Made by a program: the position numbers and the translations under genes
Part shown: positions 1-8,304 of the stretch, piece after piece
Numbering within the stretch: the first letter of the stretch is position 1
Layout of the letters: the number at the start of each line of letters is the position of its first letter
Assembly (NCBI GenBank): GCA_964654125.1
Contig: CAZZGG010000029.1
Span: 1 to 25,857 of the forward strand
Direction: 5' to 3'
DNA: 25,857 nt
Source of the DNA: JAAYBY01 sp964654125
GTDB taxonomy: Bacteria; Bacillota; Clostridia; Saccharofermentanales; UBA5734
Notes under the pieces: model-generated
What the model was told of the DNA's origin: nothing
The model's database searches: none
Seen by the model: the letters and a program-made list of their open reading frames with translations, nothing else

Positions 1-770
1 ATACGGACCTCAATATAAAGATCACCATAAGGTCCACCTCTGCTGCCGGGCTCTCCCTCACCTCTCATGGTCAGCATTTCACCCTCATTGATACCAGCTG
101 GCACCCTGACTTCCAGCTGCTTGCTCTTTTGCCGTTTGCCTCTGCCGCCACAGGACGGGCAGGGATCCTTAATAGTGGTGCCGCGCCCGCCGCAATCTGG
201 GCAGGGACTGGCGGTCATAACCGTGCCAAACATAGTCTGCTGGCGCTGGTTGACCTGGCCGCTGCCCTGGCAGGTGCTGCAGCGATCCGGTTCCGAACCG
301 TCTTTGGTGCCGGTTCCCTGGCAGGTGTCACAATGGTCTTCCTTCTTGATTGTAATAGTCCGGGTCACCCCGAAAGCTGCCTCCATGAACTCCAGGTTCA
401 TGCGGTACTTCAAATTAGCACCACGCTGCGGGCCGCTGCGGCGCCGGCCGCCGCCGCCAAAACCGCCCCCAAAGAAAGAACCAAATAAATCCTCCAGGTC
501 TATATCAAAACCGGCCCCGCCAAAACCACCAAAGCCCTGTCCATCCACACCGGCATGACCAAACTGGTCATAGGCACGCCTTTTTTCCTGGTCACTTAAG
601 ACAGCATAAGCTTCATTGGCTTCCTTGAACTTTGCTTCTGCCGCCTTATCGTCCGGGTTGAGGTCAGGATGGTGTTGCTTGGCCAGCTTGCGGTAGGCCC
701 TTTTTAGCTCTTCATCGCTGGCACTGCGCGCTACACCAAGTATTTCATAATAATCTCTCTTGTCTGGCAC
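1..770 (-). CDS. dnaJ: Chaperone protein DnaJ (Hsp40), C-terminus beyond the window
   Basis: DnaJ delivers unfolded clients to DnaK and stimulates its ATPase in the cytoplasm. About 256 residues are visible. The order is a J-domain with HPD (in KQHHPDLNPDD), a Gly/Phe-rich linker, and a zinc-finger domain with all four CxxCxGxG repeats (CDTCQGTG, CSTCQGSG, CPDCGGRG, CPSCGGRG), then the start of the C-terminal client-binding domain. The start is GTG at 770-768, giving MPDKRDYYEILGV, with an AAAGGAG ribosome site just upstream; no ATG fits the J-domain start. It follows dnaK by 84 nt in the same direction, with a hairpin between them, so it is the last visible gene of the CIRCE-controlled operon. 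The full set of zinc repeats separates it from J-domain-only proteins such as the one at 12118-12540. Confidence 0.97.
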   Translation of the reverse strand, partial: MPDKRDYYEILGVARSASDEELKRAYRKLAKQHHPDLNPDDKAAEAKFKEANEAYAVLSDQEKRRAYDQFGHAGVDGQGFGGFGGAGFDIDLEDLFGSFFGGGFGGGGRRRSGPQRGANLKYRMNLEFMEAAFGVTRTITIKKEDHCDTCQGTGTKDGSEPDRCSTCQGSGQVNQRQQTMFGTVMTASPCPDCGGRGTTIKDPCPSCGGRGKRQKSKQLEVRVPAGINEGEMLTMRGEGEPGSRGGPYGDLYIEVR

Positions 771-799
771 TTGCTGCTCCTTTGCTGAAAATGGATAAA

Positions 800-823
800 C
801 CCGCCCGCAATTAAGCGGGCGGG
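800..823 (-). terminator. Hairpin between dnaK and dnaJ (attenuator or processing element)
   Basis: A perfect 9-bp G/C stem (CCCGCCCGC / GCGGGCGGG) closes a 6-nt loop. On the minus strand it is followed by TTTATCC rather than a clean T-run, so it is more likely a partial terminator or mRNA stabiliser/processing hairpin than a full stop. It would lower dnaJ expression relative to dnaK. Confidence 0.6.
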
Positions 824-854
824 ATCAGTGGATTATTCGCTTGGCTGCCTGGCT

Positions 855-2681
855 TTAGTTATCGCCGCCGGCATCTTTGAAGTCCCCATCAAAGCCTTCC
901 GGATCCGGAGTGGTGAAGTCCTCTGGTCCAGGACCGCCCGGCTGCCCGCCCTGCTGCTGGTATAGTTTTTCACTGATCTTGAAAAACTCCTGCTGCAGGC
1001 TTTCAGTATCCTGCTTCATGCTCTCAAGGTCATTGGCTTCACTGCTGGAACGCAGCTTGGCTATAGCCTCTTCAATCGCAGACTTATCTGCGTCATCGAT
1101 CTTGTCTTCCATTTCCTTGAGTGTCTTTTCGGCCTGGTAGATAGCCGAGTCAGCTGCATTTTTCGTGTCAACTTCATCTTTTTTCTGCTTATCTTCAGCA
1201 GCAAACTGTTCAGCTTCCTTGACAGCCTTGTCGATTTCTTCCTCACTCAGGTTGGCTGATGCCGTGATTGTAATATTCTGCTCCCGGTTAGTGCCCATAT
1301 CCTTGGCTGAAACCTGGACAATACCATTGGCATCAATATCAAAAGTGACTTCAATCTGGGGTACACCGCGCGGGGCCGGCGGGATGCCGTCCAGGATGAA
1401 CTTGCCCAGGGTCTTATTGTACTGGGCCAGTTCCCGCTCACCCTGCAAGACATGGACTTCAACCTGGGTCTGACCGTCAGCCGCTGTGGAAAACACCTGG
1501 CTTTTTTTGGTCGGGATGGTGGTGTTGCGCTCAATAATCTTGGTTGAGACGCCGCCCATGGTCTCAATACCCAAAGACAGGGGGGTGACATCGAGCAGGA
1601 GCAGTCCGGTTACATCGCCACCCAGGACAGCTGCCTGGATAGCGGCACCGATCGCCACACACTCGTCAGGATTGATGCCTTTGAAGGAATCTTTCTTGAA
1701 AATGCTCTTGACCATATCCTGGACTGCAGGTGTTCTGGTGGATCCACCCACCAAGAGGATCTTATCGATCTGTTCCGGTTGCAGGCCGGCATCCTTGAGC
1801 GCACTGCGGGTGGGGCCGACGGTCTTTTCGACCAGATCAGCTGTCAATTCATCAAACTTAGCCCGGGTCAGGGTGATCTCCAGATGCTTGGGACCTGTGG
1901 CATCAGCGGTGATATAAGGCAGATTAATACTGGTACTGGTCACATTGGACAGCTCAACCTTGGCTTTTTCGGCAGCTTCGCGCAGCCTTTGCAAGGCCAT
2001 CTTGTCATTTTTCAGGTCAATGCCCTGGTCCTTGCGGAATTCATCAGCCAGCCAGGCGATGATCTTATCATCAAAGTCATCGCCGCCCAGACGATTGTTG
2101 CCGTTGGTGGCCAGAACTTCAAAAACACCATCACCGATTTCCAGGAGCGAGACATCAAATGTGCCACCACCCAGGTCAAAAAGCATAATTTTCTGGTCTT
2201 CTTCTTTATCTAAACCATAGGCCAGGGCAGCCGCAGTCGGCTCATTGATAATCCGCAAGACATCAAGTCCGGCTATCCTGCCGGCATCCTTGGTGGCCTG
2301 GCGCTGGGCATCGCTAAAATAGGCTGGCACTGTAATAACTGCCTGGGTGACTGTCTCACCCAGATAGGCTTCGGCATCCGCCTTCAGTTTTTGTAAGATC
2401 ATGGCTGATATTTCCTGGGGTGAGTATTCCTTGTCATCAATCTTGACCTTATGGTTGCTGCCCATCTCCCGCTTGATCGAAGTAACTGTCCGGTCAGGAT
2501 TGGTCACAGCCTGGCGCTTGGCGATCTGGCCCACCAGCCGCTCACCTGTTTTAGAAAAAGCCACCACCGAAGGAGTGGTCCTGTTGCCTTCTGCATTGGG
2601 GATGACGACAGGCTCGCCAGCCTCCAGAACAGCCACACATGAATTTGTTGTACCCAGGTCAATACCGATTATTTTTCCCAT
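855..2681 (-). CDS. dnaK: Chaperone protein DnaK (Hsp70)
   Basis: ATP-dependent Hsp70 chaperone that folds and protects cytoplasmic proteins with GrpE and DnaJ. At 608 residues it has the shorter length of Gram-positive DnaK. The ATPase domain begins with GIDLGTTNSCVAV, has the second phosphate loop LFDLGGGTFDVSLL, and the adenosine motif LLVGGSTRTPAV near residue 315. The linker LLLLDVTPLSLGIE leads into the substrate-binding domain and a helical lid. The C-terminus is Gly/Pro/Asp-rich (ends DGDFKDAGGDN) without an EEVD-like or EVVD-like tail. ATG start with an AGGAGG ribosome site. It lies 40 nt after grpE and 84 nt before dnaJ, inside the HrcA/CIRCE heat-shock operon. Confidence 0.99.
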   Translation of the reverse strand: MGKIIGIDLGTTNSCVAVLEAGEPVVIPNAEGNRTTPSVVAFSKTGERLVGQIAKRQAVTNPDRTVTSIKREMGSNHKVKIDDKEYSPQEISAMILQKLKADAEAYLGETVTQAVITVPAYFSDAQRQATKDAGRIAGLDVLRIINEPTAAALAYGLDKEEDQKIMLFDLGGGTFDVSLLEIGDGVFEVLATNGNNRLGGDDFDDKIIAWLADEFRKDQGIDLKNDKMALQRLREAAEKAKVELSNVTSTSINLPYITADATGPKHLEITLTRAKFDELTADLVEKTVGPTRSALKDAGLQPEQIDKILLVGGSTRTPAVQDMVKSIFKKDSFKGINPDECVAIGAAIQAAVLGGDVTGLLLLDVTPLSLGIETMGGVSTKIIERNTTIPTKKSQVFSTAADGQTQVEVHVLQGERELAQYNKTLGKFILDGIPPAPRGVPQIEVTFDIDANGIVQVSAKDMGTNREQNITITASANLSEEEIDKAVKEAEQFAAEDKQKKDEVDTKNAADSAIYQAEKTLKEMEDKIDDADKSAIEEAIAKLRSSSEANDLESMKQDTESLQQEFFKISEKLYQQQGGQPGGPGPEDFTTPDPEGFDGDFKDAGGDN

Positions 2682-2721
2682 AATTATTTCCTCCTCTATT
2701 TAAAAGTAAAAATTTGCTTAT

Positions 2722-3282
2722 TTAATTTGCTACCTGCACATCACTGTGCCGGATAACTTGCTCCTTGCGGATATAGCCTTTGCGCAGTTCAGCCACTATA
2801 GTGGAAGGTCCATAGTTCTCATCCTCAATATGCAATACCGCATTATGCAGGTTAGGGTCGAAAGTCTGCTCACAGCAGTCGATTGCTGCAACACCCAGTT
2901 TTTCCAGGACCTGCTGAACCTGCTTACGGATCAGTCCGATCCCTTCAGCAATCTGGCGCACTTCATCACTTTCGTACTGGTCAACTGCCAGTTCCGCCCT
3001 TTCCAGATTATCGATCACCGGCAGCCACTCCCGCACAACATCAGCGATATTATTGCCGTACATGGCTTCCTTATCCTTCTGGCTGCGCCGGCGGTAGTTG
3101 TCATATTCGGCCATCAAGCGCATATATTTGTCTGACAGTTCCGCCAGATCTTTTTCTCTTTGGGCCAATTTGGCCTGGAGTTCTTCCAGTTCAGATCCAG
3201 TCTCATTGACTGTTTCTTCTGCCTCTGCCTGCTGGGCTGCTTCTTCTGCTTTCATTTCTTTTGCTTTGTCACTTTGCTTCAT
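2722..3282 (-). CDS. grpE: Nucleotide exchange factor GrpE
   Basis: GrpE releases ADP from DnaK and acts as a dimeric thermosensor. The 186 residues show an acidic, Glu/Ala-rich N-terminus, a long coiled coil (about residues 30-75, including the conserved YMRLMAEYDNYRRR stretch), and the C-terminal beta domain with EQTFDPNLHNAV and a GYIRKEQVIRHSDVQV end that match the family signature. Its ATG overlaps the hrcA stop by 4 nt (ATGA), with GGAGG about 9 nt upstream, so translation is probably coupled to hrcA. It is the usual second gene of the hrcA-grpE-dnaK-dnaJ operon. Confidence 0.97.
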   Translation of the reverse strand: MKQSDKAKEMKAEEAAQQAEAEETVNETGSELEELQAKLAQREKDLAELSDKYMRLMAEYDNYRRRSQKDKEAMYGNNIADVVREWLPVIDNLERAELAVDQYESDEVRQIAEGIGLIRKQVQQVLEKLGVAAIDCCEQTFDPNLHNAVLHIEDENYGPSTIVAELRKGYIRKEQVIRHSDVQVAN

Positions 3283-4409
3283 TTCTGCCTGTCCTCCACT
3301 ATTTCATCACCACCTGCCAATTGGCGCAGGTGTTCATTCACTGTATGTTTAACAAAGCTGATATTGGCAATAACTTTATTGTAGGCCATGCGCCGGGGAC
3401 CGATCACACCGATCTTTCCGGCCACATAATCACCCAGCTTATAAGTCGTCGTGACCAGGCTGCAATCCTGCATACCCTCCAAGGTGATCTCCTGGCCAAT
3501 CCTGATCATGTAGGCTGGCTGCTGGTCATCTTTTTGCTCGTCATTTTCAGCTGCTGATCCAGCACTCAGCTGATTGTCCTTCATCTCGTTCATATAGCCG
3601 GCGATCATGCCATTTCTGGCCAGGGTGTTGAAAAAACAACGTGTCTTGCCGATATCATGAAACTCCGGATAGGATAAAAGCTGGTGTTGGCCAGCGATAA
3701 AAAGCTCCAGATTGTCTGCCTGCTTAATGGATACATACGCTTCATAAAGGACCTGGTTGAGCAGACTGTCCGGCAAGGGTGCATTGCGGGCTGCCGAGGC
3801 CACAGTGACCAGGGTGATGTCATCTATGGTCATACCAGCCAGGCCTTCTTCAATCGCTGCTGCGACCTGCATCAGCTGGCTGGCGCTCAATAGCTCCGGA
3901 ATGCGCACCAGGCGGTCCTTGACCACACCGGCAGATAAGACAACCACCACCAGGGCCCGGCCCGGCTCAATCATGAGCATCTTGACCTGCTGCAGGTAGC
4001 TGCTGCGCAGGCGGGGCGATAGCGCCAAAGACAAATAGCCTGTCTGATCAGACAGGACATTGGAAGCCTTGCGTACCAGGCCGGTCAGTTCAGCAATGCT
4101 ATCCTGGAAGGACTGCCTGATCACCGTGATTTCCTCATCACTTAGATCATCCACCTGGACAAGATTATCAACATAGGCCCGGTAGCCTTTGTCAGAAGGC
4201 ACCCGGCCTGCTGATGTATGGGGCTGCTCCAGGTAGCCCAGGGCCTCCAGTTCAGCCATCTCATTGCGGATGGTGGCAGAGCTGACATTAAAGTTATACT
4301 TACTGACCAGGGCCTTGGAGCCAACCGGTTCAGCAGTTGCGATATAATCATCAACAACAGCCTTGAGAATATTCTTTTTTCTTTCATCAAGCACAGTTAA
4401 TTCTGACAT
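3279..4409 (-). CDS. hrcA: Heat-inducible transcription repressor HrcA
   Basis: HrcA dimers bind CIRCE operators and repress class I heat-shock genes; activity depends on GroEL. Residues 1-85 form the winged-helix region, with ILKAVVDDYIATAEPVGSK and the recognition-helix stretch SATIRNEMAELEALGYLEQPHTSAGR, both typical. The GAF-like and dimerisation regions follow, ending with IGVIGPRRMAYNKVI, a well-conserved HrcA signature. At 376 residues it is about 25-30 longer than usual, because of an acidic, Gln-rich insertion at about residues 277-300. ATG start with AAAGGAG 9 nt upstream. A perfect CIRCE lies 22 nt upstream of the start, so the gene is autoregulated. Confidence 0.98.
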   Translation of the reverse strand: MSELTVLDERKKNILKAVVDDYIATAEPVGSKALVSKYNFNVSSATIRNEMAELEALGYLEQPHTSAGRVPSDKGYRAYVDNLVQVDDLSDEEITVIRQSFQDSIAELTGLVRKASNVLSDQTGYLSLALSPRLRSSYLQQVKMLMIEPGRALVVVVLSAGVVKDRLVRIPELLSASQLMQVAAAIEEGLAGMTIDDITLVTVASAARNAPLPDSLLNQVLYEAYVSIKQADNLELFIAGQHQLLSYPEFHDIGKTRCFFNTLARNGMIAGYMNEMKDNQLSAGSAAENDEQKDDQQPAYMIRIGQEITLEGMQDCSLVTTTYKLGDYVAGKIGVIGPRRMAYNKVIANISFVKHTVNEHLRQLAGGDEIVEDRQK

Positions 4410-4430
4410 GACAGTGGCTCCTTTCTCAAA

Positions 4431-4457
4431 TTAGCACTCTTGCCTCAAGAGTGCTAA
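4431..4457 (-). promoter_or_regulatory. CIRCE operator (HrcA binding site)
   Basis: Perfect inverted repeat TTAGCACTC-N9-GAGTGCTAA, identical to the CIRCE consensus. It begins 5 nt downstream of the predicted -10 box of hrcA, so bound HrcA would cover the transcription start of the hrcA-grpE-dnaK-dnaJ operon. Confidence 0.98.
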
Positions 4458-4461
4458 TGAC

Positions 4462-4491
4462 AATGTACCACCATCTGGTCCGCTTTGTCAA
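4462..4491 (-). promoter_or_regulatory. Sigma-A type promoter of the hrcA operon
   Basis: On the minus strand a perfect -35 box TTGACA (4491-4486) is followed after 18 nt by TACATT (4467-4462). It sits between the hemW stop codon and CIRCE, as expected for an HrcA-controlled operon. Confidence 0.85.
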
Positions 4492-4537
4492 TCAAACTGA
4501 TTTTAAAAATTATCTTGTGCGAACTTGGAGCGGGCTC

Positions 4538-5722
4538 TCAACCGACAAAAAGCATAAAAGCCTGGTTGGCCAGATCCAGGCCTTTTTTGCTCAGCCAGAT
4601 GCTATTTTTGCTGCAGGCCAGCAGCTGCTGGCGGCAAAGCTGGTCAATCTCGCTGGCAAACACCTCAAAAAGGCTAAGGCCAAACCTGGCTCTAAAAGTC
4701 TTGTCACTGACACCATCTGTCAGGCGCAGCCCCAAAAGAAGCATCTCCCGCATGGCCTCTTTTTCATCGATCAGTTCCAGCAGCTGGCCAGGTGGCTGCT
4801 CAAGGCCGGCAGCATCCTTACTATAATCGGCCAGATAACGGCCCAGCTCACTGGTGTTGCTGCTGCGCCTGCTGGCGACATAGCTGTGGGCGGCCAGGCC
4901 AAAGCCGTAATAAGGCAGGGCCTGCCAGTAGACCAGATTATGGCGGCACTGGCGGGCGGGCCGGGCGCTGCTGCTTATTTCATAGGGGTCCAGGCCGGCC
5001 TGGGCCAGCTGCTGGCGCAGCAGATGGTAGTGCGCCCTTTCCTCTTCATCCGGCGGCATGGCAAAAAGCTTTTCCTGATAGGCTTGCTGCAGGGGTGTGC
5101 CTTCTTCCAGGATCAGGCTGTAATAGGAGACGTGGCTGAGCTGGTCCAGCTGCAAAGCAGCCAGCGTGTCAATCAGATCCGCCTGACTTTGTCCGGGCAG
5201 ACCAAAAATCAGGTCAACGCTGAGATTGTTAAAACCGGCCTGGCGGGCCAGCTGGAGGGTCTTATGATAAGCAGCCAGATCATGCTGCCGGCCGAGTAAC
5301 TGCAGCAAATGGTCCTGGCTGGCCTGTAGGCCGATACTGAGTCGGTTGATCCCTGCCGCCAGGTAGCCGGCCAGCTGGTCAGCCTGGACAGTACCTGGAT
5401 TTACTTCCATGGTGCATTCACAGTCCGGCGCCAGACCGAAAGTGGAGCGCAAGACATCCATGATGGTGGCGATTTGGTCTGCCGGTAACAGGCTGGGTGT
5501 GCCGCCGCCAAAGTAGACTGTGTGCAAAGTTCCCAAAAGGCCGGGTTTATTTTTTTGGTAATAGGCATAGCTTTGCCGGATCTCTTTTTGCAGGGCTGCT
5601 AGATAAGCCGCCCTTTGAGCCGGGCTTTGCCCAGCCAGGGAGACAAAATCGCAATAGGCACATTTGGACTGGCAAAAAGGGATGTGCAGGTAAGCGGATC
5701 TGATGGCAGTCTGGCTGGTCAA
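4538..5722 (-). CDS. hemW: Heme chaperone HemW (radical SAM, HemN-like)
   Basis: HemW-type radical SAM proteins bind heme and transfer it to membrane heme proteins; many are misannotated as oxygen-independent coproporphyrinogen III oxidase. The 394 residues begin AYLHIPFCQSKCAYCDF, giving the cluster motif C17-x3-C21-x2-C24, without the extra Cys of true HemN (CX3CX2CXC). YFGGGTPSLLP, EVNPGT and the RLSIGLQ stretch follow, then a HemN-type C-terminal domain. The start is TTG at 5722: it has AAGGTGG 7 nt upstream and overlaps the stop of the SPFH gene by 4 nt (TTGA). A location immediately upstream of hrcA is common in Bacillota. It is probably translated from the M28-SPFH-hemW transcript. Confidence 0.93.
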   Translation of the reverse strand: MTSQTAIRSAYLHIPFCQSKCAYCDFVSLAGQSPAQRAAYLAALQKEIRQSYAYYQKNKPGLLGTLHTVYFGGGTPSLLPADQIATIMDVLRSTFGLAPDCECTMEVNPGTVQADQLAGYLAAGINRLSIGLQASQDHLLQLLGRQHDLAAYHKTLQLARQAGFNNLSVDLIFGLPGQSQADLIDTLAALQLDQLSHVSYYSLILEEGTPLQQAYQEKLFAMPPDEEERAHYHLLRQQLAQAGLDPYEISSSARPARQCRHNLVYWQALPYYGFGLAAHSYVASRRSSNTSELGRYLADYSKDAAGLEQPPGQLLELIDEKEAMREMLLLGLRLTDGVSDKTFRARFGLSLFEVFASEIDQLCRQQLLACSKNSIWLSKKGLDLANQAFMLFVG

Positions 5723-6681
5723 ACAGGATCCACCTTCTTAGTGTCCGGCTGGCTGATCTCTTTCAAGGCAAGGGTCAGGCCGGCCAGGGACTGGATTTCC
5801 GAAGGGACGATTATTTTTGTGGCCTGGCCCTGGGCCAGCTCAGCTAAGGCCTCCAGGCTCTTGATGGCGATAACATCCTGATTGATACCGGCCTTGCCCA
5901 GCATATGCAGGCCCTTGGCTTTTGCTTCCTGGACCTTCAAGATGGCGGCTGCCTCGGCTTCAGCAGCCATGACAGCGGCCTGGCGGGCAGCTTCAGCCCG
6001 CAAGATGACAGCCTTTTGTTCACCTTCAGCCACCAGAATGGCAGCTTCTTTTTCGCCTTCTGAACGCAGGATGTTCTCCCTCTTTTCTCTTTCCGCCTTC
6101 ATCTGCCTTTCCATGGCATTTTGGATTTCTTTGGGGGGAATGATATTTTTCAGTTCCACCCGGTTAACCCGGATACCCCAGGGATCGGTGGCTTCATCCA
6201 GGATCTGGCGCATCTTGGTGTTGATCAGATCACGCGAGGTCAAGGTCTCATCCAATTCCAGATCACCGATAATATTACGCAGGGTTGTCGCGGTTAAGTT
6301 CTCAATCGCAAGTATAGGATTTTCGATGCCATAGGTATATAACTTAGCATCAATGATCTGGTAAAAGAGCACCGTGTCAATCTGCATGGTGACATTGTCT
6401 TTGGTAATGACAGCTTGAGGTGCAAAATCAGCCACAATCTCTTTCAAGGTCACAGTCTTGACTATCCTGTCCAAAAGGGGCAGCTTGAACTGGACACCGA
6501 CCGACCAGGTCTTGTAATAAGCACCCAGTCTTTCAATGACAACATTGGTGGCCTGGGGCACAATCTTGATATTGCGCACAGCCAGGGCCACGAGCAGGCC
6601 CAGCAGGACGATCAGGAAAAGCCATTTCCCCCAGGAGATTGATTTTGCTAAAGCCACTAAATCAACAGCATCATATAACAT
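5719..6681 (-). CDS. SPFH/Band 7 (stomatin/prohibitin-like) membrane protein
   Basis: Family members oligomerise on the cytoplasmic membrane and organise functional microdomains or modulate membrane proteases. One N-terminal membrane helix (about residues 18-38, WLFLIVLLGLLVALAV) is followed by the SPFH domain (about 40-200), which carries the stomatin hallmarks VVIERLGAYYKTWSVGV, DNVTMQIDTVLFYQI, and DPWGIRVNRVELKNI. An Ala/Glu-rich coiled coil (about 205-265) and a short hydrophobic C-terminal segment come next. Its 320 residues match QmcA/YbbK-type proteins. ATG with GGAGG upstream. No NfeD partner, the usual neighbour, is visible. It lies 17 nt after the M28-like gene and overlaps hemW by 4 nt. 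Confidence 0.92.
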   Translation of the reverse strand: MLYDAVDLVALAKSISWGKWLFLIVLLGLLVALAVRNIKIVPQATNVVIERLGAYYKTWSVGVQFKLPLLDRIVKTVTLKEIVADFAPQAVITKDNVTMQIDTVLFYQIIDAKLYTYGIENPILAIENLTATTLRNIIGDLELDETLTSRDLINTKMRQILDEATDPWGIRVNRVELKNIIPPKEIQNAMERQMKAEREKRENILRSEGEKEAAILVAEGEQKAVILRAEAARQAAVMAAEAEAAAILKVQEAKAKGLHMLGKAGINQDVIAIKSLEALAELAQGQATKIIVPSEIQSLAGLTLALKEISQPDTKKVDPV

Positions 6682-6698
6682 GGTTTATTCCTCCATTA

Positions 6699-8039
6699 TC
6701 AGCCAGTTGCTTCTGGTTCATCGTTTGCTTGCTCAATATAAACTTCAGCGTCATGGACCCCTTTAGCTACAGCTTCCAGGATAACAAAAGCTGTGTTGTT
6801 GATCCGTCTGGTCAGATGGTCTCCTCCAGCAACTGCTTCTGAATTGGCCTTTTTCTGGTTCATCAACTGGTTGAGGAAAAGACTTGAGTCAAAAACCGTC
6901 TGCCTGATCGCACCATTACTGGAAGTAAAGGCCGGGTTTTTGCTTTCCTTGGCATCAGCCAGGTCCTTAACATCATAATCAAATGATTCAAAGAACACGA
7001 TCGGGATGCCCAGATCATCAAAAGGCAGGTAATCTGAATCATTGAGGGTCCATTCACGGTAGAGGACAGGTGTGCTGACACCAGCCAGTTCCACATCGTA
7101 ATTGGCCTGGTTGGTGTAGAGCATATAAGCATTTTTTGTATAAAGCTCATTTTCATAAAAGACATCAGTCACTTCATAGAGCTTACGCCTTAATTCATAG
7201 GATTTGCGATAGTAAGGCCGGACTGAATTGCGGCCGGCATGGGCATAGACCTTGTCTCCGGCATAGATGGCCTCTATACAGTACATGGCATCGGTGGCTT
7301 TGATTTGCTCCTTGGTCAACTTGCTGGCAAAAGAGCGGGCACCGGCCTGGCCGGCCTGGCCGGCGCCGAAGGCAACCAGATAGACATCATAGCCAAATTG
7401 ATATTCCTTGAGCTGCCTGGCAATGGTCAGCAAGGTGCCCACGCCCGAGGCATTATCATGGATGCCATCATATTGGGCCAGGGTCGGCTCCTGGATAATG
7501 CCAGCTGAAGCGGCTTTTGTCACAGTAGGTTCAGTTTCTTCTGCAGTTTCAGCCGCTGCCGCCTGTAATTCCAGCAGATCTTCTGTGGAAAAGTAAGTAT
7601 CATAATGGGTGCCAATGATCACCTGGCGCCGGAAGATTTCACCTGGCCCAGCTTCAGACTGGCGGATAAAACCGCTGCCCGGAATCAGCACGCTGATATT
7701 ACGGGAAGAAATCACCTTACCATCTTCAGCCTGGTGATAAAACTGGTTCACCTCGACCTGCAGTCCTTCAGCTTGCAAAGCGGCGATGATCAGATCACCG
7801 GCCTTTTTTTCCTGCTCGGAACCCGGGCTGCGCAGAGGAAAACTCCGGGCCAGGTCAAGCGCGAAACGCTGGCCATATGATCCATAGTCAGCTGGTTTTT
7901 TTTCTTCTATCTCGCTGGAGCAGGCTGTCAGAAATAAACTCAGACCTAGTAGAATAAGACTGAAAACAAGCAGCCGTCTGGCCAGGGTTTGCCTTTTTTG
8001 TCTTGTCATCATAAGGCTGTGCCCTGCCGGGCAGGTCAC
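6699..8039 (-). CDS. M28 peptidase-like lipoprotein, probably inactive
   Basis: Active M28 enzymes are di-zinc aminopeptidases. The 446 residues start with a lipoprotein signal (hydrophobic stretch 22-39, lipobox LTAC with Cys40), placing it outside the membrane. Two zinc-site motifs remain: GTHYDT (His145, Asp147) and DGIHDNASG (Asp195). The next motif, normally FGAEE.G, reads FGAGQAG at 224-230, so the catalytic base Glu and the adjacent ligand Glu are Gly227-Gln228; near the C-terminus, Gln360 (AIRQT) stands where a His is expected. An Ala/Glu/Thr-rich insertion lies at about 155-185. Start is GTG at 8039 with AAAGGAG 7 nt upstream; internal ATG codons at residues 10-11 are alternatives. 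It is the first gene of the SPFH-hemW operon. The fold call is firm; inactivity is inference. Confidence 0.85.
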   Translation of the reverse strand: MTCPAGHSLMMTRQKRQTLARRLLVFSLILLGLSLFLTACSSEIEEKKPADYGSYGQRFALDLARSFPLRSPGSEQEKKAGDLIIAALQAEGLQVEVNQFYHQAEDGKVISSRNISVLIPGSGFIRQSEAGPGEIFRRQVIIGTHYDTYFSTEDLLELQAAAAETAEETEPTVTKAASAGIIQEPTLAQYDGIHDNASGVGTLLTIARQLKEYQFGYDVYLVAFGAGQAGQAGARSFASKLTKEQIKATDAMYCIEAIYAGDKVYAHAGRNSVRPYYRKSYELRRKLYEVTDVFYENELYTKNAYMLYTNQANYDVELAGVSTPVLYREWTLNDSDYLPFDDLGIPIVFFESFDYDVKDLADAKESKNPAFTSSNGAIRQTVFDSSLFLNQLMNQKKANSEAVAGGDHLTRRINNTAFVILEAVAKGVHDAEVYIEQANDEPEATG

Positions 8040-8094
8040 AGAATATCTCCTTTCCCTGGAGCCGTGCCTATGGCTGGCTACCCAAAGTAGTTAT

Positions 8095-8123
8095 ATTTTA
8101 CTTGCTGGCCGGCAAAGCTGCAA
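8095..8123 (-). promoter_or_regulatory. Predicted promoter of the M28-SPFH-hemW operon
   Basis: On the minus strand TTGCAG (8123-8118) is followed after 17 nt by TAAAAT (8100-8095), about 55 nt upstream of the GTG start. Confidence 0.6.
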
Positions 8124-8133
8124 GCAAACAAAC

Positions 8134-8171
8134 AAGAAAAGCTTTCCTGCCCCAGCAAAAAAGCTTTTCTT
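8134..8171. repeat. 11-bp inverted repeat (stem-loop)
   Basis: AAGAAAAGCTT (8134-8144) and AAGCTTTTCTT (8161-8171) are perfect inverted copies around a 16-nt loop. On the minus strand the second arm is followed by GTTTGTTTG. It could be a weak terminator or the remains of an element end; no gene nearby needs it. Confidence 0.6.
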
Positions 8172-8235
8172 TGAGTCCCGTCTTTAGTCATTAACACCAT
8201 AATCTTTCGGAGCAAAACAGCCAACAAAAGCGTGG

Positions 8236-8261
8236 AAAGGCCTGGAAACAGGGCCTTTTTT
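8236..8261 (+). terminator. Rho-independent terminator upstream of the transposase promoter
   Basis: AAAGGCCTG and CAGGGCCTTT pair with one bulged base around a short purine loop, followed by a run of T on the plus strand. No plus-strand gene lies upstream, so it either shields the transposase from read-in transcription or ends an unseen short transcript. Confidence 0.65.
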
Positions 8262-8275
8262 CTTTGCGAAAAGGC

Positions 8276-8304
8276 TTGCCAAATCTTTATTATTTTTGTA
8301 TAAT
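8276..8304 (+). promoter_or_regulatory. Promoter of the transposase gene
   Basis: TTGCCA (8276-8281), a 17-nt spacer and a perfect TATAAT (8299-8304). It overlaps the TTG that would extend the ORF upstream, which argues for translation from the ATG at 8341. Confidence 0.8.

Noticed and set aside
67..558. Plus-strand reading frames over dnaJ
   Set aside because: They are shadows of the G/C-rich dnaJ linker and zinc-finger region.
4451..5299. 282-codon plus-strand reading frame
   Set aside because: It is antisense to hemW, begins in CIRCE, and shows no recognisable domain.
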